Positions 58,910 through 64,000 of a DNA stretch of 64,000 bases are shown one piece after another (the first letter of the stretch is position 1; the number at the start of each line of letters is the position of its first letter). Location of the stretch: positions 1,539,501 through 1,603,500 of the forward strand of contig JAYJMM010000035.1 of NCBI GenBank assembly GCA_037349105.1, written 5' to 3'. The notes below the pieces were generated by a model that did no database searches, was not told where the DNA came from, and worked only from the letters and a program-made list of their open reading frames with translations. The translations under genes were made by a program, and so were the position numbers. The DNA comes from Limnomonas spitsbergensis (taxonomy: Eukaryota; Chlorophyta; Chlorophyceae; Chlamydomonadales).

Positions 58910-61900
58910 ATGTTTTTCAAGAGGTGCCTAGCACCTCATAATGGTCTCCAGTTCAAGCAATCGATTGCACCCACAAATGTAAGGGGCAAGCTGTTGCGCG
59001 CCAGCAGCACTGCTAGAGGCACAGGTCGGAGGGGTCGACTATGGGACAACCTAGACAGCGATGCAGAAGCTTCATCCGACCTGCCACCTCCTCCCACGCC
59101 AGCCGATGCTTCGTCGTCAGGATCCGCATGGGGTAATAACGCCGACGGGTCGAGAGACCCTTCCGACTTTACCAAAGAACCTCGAGCTGGCATGGATGGA
59201 AATTCTTACCCTGCCCCAAATGAAAGGGCTGTCCCTGTTTCGGACCTCGACTCTGCATGGCGACCCAGACCGGACCAACCCTACTCCTCTGCCCAGGCCG
59301 CCTCTGCAGCTGCAGATGAGCCTGCCTCAGACTGGAAAACCTCCAGCCCCGCGAAGGGACAGGAGGAGGGTGCAACATCAGCCAGCCAGCCTCCCAGCTG
59401 GTCTGCCGATCCAGGTGCCTCCTCGCAGCAGGCGGCATGGGACTGGTCCGAGTGGGGGCGCTCCGACCCCACGTTCGAATGGGGTGAGGATGTGGCCGCC
59501 TGGGCCGCCCCAGCAGCCTCACAGAACGCAGCCAACAGCCGTGGCGGGTTTCAAACTGGCGGAGGGGACGGCGGTGGTGGCGGCGGGGAGCAGCCTGCAG
59601 CGGCCTGGGTGCCCCGCGAGGGTGCGGAGGCATCGTCGCCCCCCAGTGGGGAGTATAGATCGGGGGCTCGTGCGGGATTTGGGCCAGACGGGGAAGGCCT
59701 GTTTCCCGAGGCTGGCGGCGGGCCGTCGGGCCAGCAGTCAGGGCAGTACAAGCTGTCTGACATCGTACTGCTTGGCAAGCGGGAAATGGTACGTGGGTGA
59801 GCAGAGATGGAGGGGAAAGAGATAGAGAGAGCAGAGATGGGGGGGGGGCAAACATGGGGGGGGCAAAGATGGGGGATGCAGAAATGGGGGGGAGCAAAGA
59901 TGGGTAGGGGGGGAGGGGAATTGGTGGATTGAGATGTGATGGTCATGCATGGGTGGACAGATGAAATGTGTTGCTGTTTTTACCTACAACGCCTACGCAA
60001 ACATCCAAGTGTGACATTTGAATGAATCAACACCCTTCCGTTTATTCATCCCTGCCCCCCGCTCCCCCCCCCACACACGCTGTCCTTCAGTCCTGGTAGT
60101 TTGCTTTTCAAGCCCCTACTTGTGTGACAAAGGTCAGATTTGTAGTTTGCTCTCGGATTCGTGCCCTTAAAGCTCAACTGAACGTCTGCCTCGACCTTCA
60201 TGTGAACTCCTGCAGGAGCGCCTCCTTCCCCTGGCCCCCACGGGTGGCCAGTCCGACTTTTACCAGCCCAAAACCTTGCCAGAGTGAGTGACAGGGCTTG
60301 GGCTGAACCCTAATCTGAACCCCTTCTTAACACTAAACCATGAACCCTGAACCCTGAAGGTACAAAACCTTGCCAGGGTGAGGGACAGGGCTTGGGCTGA
60401 ACCCTAATATGAACCCCTTCTTAACACTAAACCATGAACCCTGAACCCTGAAGGTACAAACCTTGCCAGGGTGAGTGACAGGGCTTGGGCTGAACCCTAA
60501 TCTGAACCCCTTCTTAACACTAAACCATGAACCCTGAACCCTGAAGGTACAAAACCTTGCCAGGGTGAGTGACAGGGCTTGGACTGAACCCCTTCTTAAC
60601 ACTACACCATAAACCCTGAACCCTGAGGGTGCAAAACCTTGCCCGAGCAAGGGACGGGGCATGCCCTGCAGGTCAAAACGATATCAAGCGTTCTGAATTC
60701 CATACATGGTTTTCTTTGACATACCGGTGCCGGCCTTGGTATCTGTTTGACGTGATAAAGGAATAGCATACCATTGAAAGGATTCTCAAATAGGAAGTCA
60801 GCTACCGTATTTTAATTCACCTACCGTATATTAAGTCATGTACCGTCAGCTACTGTCAGCTACCATCAGCTACTGTCAGCTGCCGTACATTGAGGCCTAC
60901 GGCTGGGGTGCCCTGATGCAGCAAGTGCTGCTGCATGTGGCACCGCAGCCCATGGCCTGTGAAGGCTTGTTCCCCATCGGCCCAGTGTCGGCCGCACTGG
61001 CGGCCTGCAAAAGGTGTTCTTTTGCGCAGTGAAATAGACACTGATGCGTCACGAAGATCGGTGTGTCATGGCTTTCTGAACCTTTACAGGTTTGTTTTCC
61101 AATTCCGAAAGACAGAAAGAAAGCGACGCCCTGTGGGGGGCGTGAGAGTTCAGGAAACAGCGCAGCCTGGGCCAAAGCCACATCCGCGCCGTTACCATGT
61201 TTCAATGACGCTTCACATGAGCCTGCACACAGCTTGATGCTCTGGTGTGTGGACGGAGGAGGTTAACCTATGCCCACAATTTGTTTTACGTGTTAAGGGG
61301 CAGGGGATTGACTAGAATCCTATGTATCGATTGATCTACGCCAGTTTCAGTCGGGTCGGAAATCCGACTGCAACTGGCGTAAATGAATCTCGAGTTTTCA
61401 ATCGGATTTCCACCCGGAGATCGAGGGGCAGAATATGTCAGTTGTTTCCAACCACCAGTACAACCCCGGTACTATTTAAACAGTTTTAATTTCCGACAAG
61501 CACGCTGAAGCCAACATAAAAGAATTCATCAACTCACACCTGAGAGAGGGCATTCTAAACCTACAGTGTTGCTGATTAACTTTAATACCCTGACCCTTAG
61601 CCTTTTCCGAAAGGGCCAGGCCGAGCCTACTGTTGGGGACGGTAGAGAGAGAAGCTGCGAATGTCAAGGTATACATAATTAAATAATATGCCATGAGGCT
61701 TGGATAAAGAAAGCCACATGTTTGACCGTAGCGCAAGGTAGTCTACCATGAATGTTTATTTGTTAGGGTTGAGATATTGAAAGGGGCAGGAACTTTGCTC
61801 TGAGTTAGGAAGCTGTACGCAAGACTCTGCTTGATAGATTTGACCCCACGTTGAGTAGTCGTTGTTGCATCAACCTGAACATTGAACCCTGAACCCCGAA

Positions 61901-64000
61901 CCCTGAACCCTGAACCCTGAACCCTGAACCCTCAACCCTCAACCCTCAACCCTCAACACACCTCGCAGACGAATCGTGGTGCTGCTAGGCTCCCTGGGTG
62001 CCTCCGTGGTTCTGTCCAAGGTGGTTGTGCTCGCTGGGCCTGCCTTCCTGTACCCGCTGTGGAGTCCATGGATCCGGGCAGGTGGGTTGAGGGACACGTG
62101 CTCCGTGGTTTGGCCCCCACGCTGAACCCTGAATCATGTACCCTGAACCCTGCCTTCCTGTACCCGTTGTGGATCCCATGGATCCGGGCAGGTGGGTTGA
62201 GGGACACGCTCGTGGTTTGGTCCCCCACGCCTAAACCTCAATCCTGTGTCCCATGGACCCGTGCAGGTGGGTTGAGGGACACGCGCTCTGTGGTTTAGGC
62301 TTCACGCTGAACCCTAAATCCTTTACCCTGAACCCGGCCTGGATGAACTGGTTGTGGAGCATTTGGATATGGGCAGGTCGGACGGGGATGCCTTCGAATG
62401 GAATGCGGGAATCAGCAACATTTTGAGGGAGGTCCTTTAACACTGTGCGTGTGTGAAAGGATGTGTGTGTGTGAAAGGATGTGTAAGGATGTGCGTGTGT
62501 GAAAGGATGTGTATGTGTATGTGTGCATTGGCTGCGATGCTTACGGAGCGGACACGGCCTCAGCCCATGCCTCACACTGTTTTCTCAACCCTCACACCCA
62601 AGCTTGGCGTAGTGTTATTTCTTTTTTCCCCGATCCCCAATGTGAATACGGTAAGACGAGCCATGGGCCGGGTGTGCATGCATGCGAAAATATATACCAG
62701 TACAGGAATGCCCAGGATGACTGTTGACTGAACCTTAAATCCTGAGCCCTTACGTTCAGGATGACAGTCCACTGAACCCTCAACCCTAAACTTGATGCCC
62801 AGGATGGCAGTCGACTGAACCCTAAACCCTAATGCCCAGGATAACTATCCACTACGGTAACTCTCAAACCTTTAAACCTACACCCTTATGTCGATAATGA
62901 CGATAATGAGGGAACACGTGATCAGCATGGCACGTTAATCCTTGGATCCTTGAATTGCATATTTAACTCGAACTCGTGTTACGCATCCCGCTGGGCTGGC
63001 AGGACTCTCTTCCCCACACAATCCCCAGAGTGTGGAGCGGGCCTTGGCAGCAATGCATTAGCCTTGTACCTCGCTGGGTGGGTGTGGACACGGAGATGCG
63101 GAGTTGGTTGAAGTTTGGGTGGCTGGGTCTTACCCAATCTCTACACAGCCGAGCGGATGTGTGGAAGCTGAATAACTGACTCAGTGGCACGGCTGCTGGA
63201 ATCTGTAGTATCTGTACTGACTGTGGCCTGCGAGTGGGTTCCGACTGAAAGAGCTAGAGTGGGCACGGACTGTAAGCAGAAGAGTGGGAGCCAGTTTGCT
63301 CTCACCTAGAACCTGCACATAATCAAGGGTTTTTAAACCTTGGACCCTTAACCATGCATCCTAAACCCTTTTCTTCAAACCTGCATCTAAACCCTTAAAC
63401 CTGCATCATAAGCCCAAACCCTGCATCATGAACCCATAAACATGAACCCTGTATCATTAACCCTAAACCCGTAAACCTTAACCCTGCATCATAAACCTAC
63501 ATCCCTTAACCCTGCATCATAAACCCTAAACCCTTAACCCTGAACCCTGCACCATAAACCCTTAACCCTGCATCATACACCTTACACCCTAAACCCTTAA
63601 CCCTGCATCATAAACCCTTAAACATTAACCCTGCATCATAAACCCGAAACCCGTAAACCCTTAACCTTGCATCATAAACCCTTAAACCCTTAAACCCTTA
63701 AACCCTCAACCTTGCATCATAAACCCTTAAACTTGCATCATAAACCCTTAACCCTTAACCCTGCATCATAAACCCTTTAACCTTAACCCTGCATCATAAA
63801 CCTTTAAACCTTAACCCTGTATCATAAATCCTTAAACCTTAACCCTGCATCATAAACCCTTAAACCTTAATCCTGCATCCTAATCCCTCGACCCTGCATC
63901 CTAAACCCTGCATCAGAAACCCTGAACTCTGAACCCTTCAGGCTTACGTAACTTGGAGCTGTACGCTCGCCAGTTTCAGTGTGTGGGCCTCTGGAGGGCT
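58910..64000 (+). CDS. Probable plastid-targeted membrane protein, conserved in cyanobacteria/plants (partial, 4 exons seen)
   Basis: Exons: 58910-59788, 60216-60283, 61969-62081, 63942-64000 (continues off the window); phases agree. The first about 45 residues (MFFKRCLAPHNG, Arg/Ser/Thr-rich, few acids) look like a chloroplast transit peptide. Residues about 50-285 are low-complexity Ser/Ala/Gly/Pro with Trp-Asp motifs (WDWSEWGR, FEWGEDVAAW). Exon 2 encodes SDFYQPKTLPE. Exon 3 encodes a hydrophobic segment from IVVLLGSLGASVVLSK through AFLYPLWSPWIRAG, probably one or two membrane spans. Exon 4 reads GLRNLELYARQF then CVGLWRA. This order (FYQP, membrane segment, aromatic-Pro-x-W, RN, GLWR) recalls an uncharacterised cyanobacterial and plastid family often mislabelled 'phosphate ABC transporter permease'. 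That link is from memory. No function can be assigned. Confidence 0.7.
59808..59935. repeat. GGGGGGCAAAGATGGGG-type array (plastid-protein gene intron 1)
   Basis: Seven to eight short units of 17-25 bases with GCAGAGATGG, GCAAACATGG and GCAAAGATGG followed by G runs; G-quadruplex potential on the coding strand. Confidence 0.85.
60345..60650 (+). repeat. Decoy copies of plastid-protein exon 2 3' end plus donor, 4 units
   Basis: AAAACCTTGCCAG with GGTGAGTGACAGGGCTTGGG recurs at about 60364, 60456 and 60550 (last at 60637 lacks the donor), each about 92 bases apart and followed by telomere-like AACCCTGAACCCTGAA. The true exon end is 60283. Confidence 0.94.
60655..61960. other. Plastid-protein gene intron 2, unique part
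   Basis: CAGCTACTGTCAGCTACC repeats occur at 60846-60885, and an imperfect palindrome CCAGTTTCAGTCGG..CCGACTGCAACTGG spans 61341-61376. A (CCCTGAA)n run lies at 61884-61958 just before exon 3. I see no gene. Confidence 0.65.
62140..62395 (+). repeat. Decoy copies of plastid-protein exon 3 3' end plus donor, 3 units
   Basis: TTCCTGTACCCGTTGTGGAT with CCATGGATCCGGGCAG and GTGGGTTGAGGGACACG recurs at about 62153-62205; a shorter copy is at 62247-62285 and an eroded one, with GTCGGACG for the donor, at 62335-62382. Spacers are telomere-like. The real exon ends at 62081. Confidence 0.94.
62445..62525. repeat. GTGTGTGAAAGGATGT repeats
   Basis: About four units of 12-18 bases in the plastid-protein gene intron 3. 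The stretch 62530-63320 beyond it is mostly unique, with AACCCTAAACC fragments and CCAGGATGAC repeats at 62710-62840. Confidence 0.8.
63325..63935. repeat. Telomere-like CCCTTAAACC / CCTGCATCATAAAC array
   Basis: About 20 units of 26-32 bases combine AACCCTTAACCCTGCATCAT with AAACCC. It ends next to the exon 4 acceptor (CCCTTCAG at 63941), so the array also supplies that intron's polypyrimidine tract. Confidence 0.9.

Overview
The window looks like nuclear DNA from a photosynthetic eukaryote of the green lineage. It has intron-rich protein genes with canonical GT-AG introns, many degenerate TTTAGGG-type (plant/green-algal) telomere-like motifs inside introns, and two genes for probable plastid proteins. 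A prasinophyte or other chlorophyte alga with a repeat-inflated genome fits best; I cannot name the species from sequence alone. I saw no rRNA or tRNA gene, no CRISPR array and no intact transposon.

Four genes can be rebuilt exon by exon, with intron phases agreeing at every junction. (1) Minus strand, 22699 down to 1361 and running off the left edge: PPWD1/CYP71, a spliceosome/chromatin-associated WD40-cyclophilin; 15 exons seen, terminal exon missing. (2) Plus strand, 23060-33796: a C-terminal processing peptidase (CtpA, D1-processing type) with a plastid/thylakoid-lumen leader; 12 exons, 588 residues. (3) Minus strand, 58682-38985: a codanin-1-like protein of about 2440 residues in 11 exons; animal codanin-1 binds the histone chaperone ASF1. 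(4) Plus strand, 58910 to beyond 64000: a probable plastid membrane protein, 4 exons seen, 3' end off the window. Genes 1/2 and 3/4 are divergent pairs separated by only 360 and 227 bases, so each pair probably shares a promoter region. Genes 2 and 3 converge on a 5.2 kb intergenic stretch (33797-38984) that holds a TGTAA-rich tandem array, dispersed-element fragments and otherwise unique DNA.

The most striking property is in the introns. Most are filled with tandem arrays, and in all four genes many array units are copies of the nearest intron-exon junction. Arrays next to a 3' splice site carry the acceptor plus the first bases of the following exon. Arrays next to a 5' splice site carry the last bases of the preceding exon plus the donor. 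Examples are 19 copies of a 118-base unit before ctpA exon 8, about 28 copies of a 36-base unit after PPWD1 exon 7, and about a dozen copies of a 28-base unit after codanin exon 8. Real exons are therefore bordered by ladders of decoy splice sites. Two ladders have units divisible by three and stay open in the exon's frame for several units. Other large arrays (26 bases x60, 43 bases x68, 15 bases x93) sit in the same introns. Most long open frames in this window are by-products of these arrays and are not genes.

Functionally the genes are unrelated housekeeping genes: pre-mRNA/chromatin (PPWD1), photosystem II D1 maturation (CtpA), histone-chaperone control (codanin-like) and a plastid protein of unknown role.
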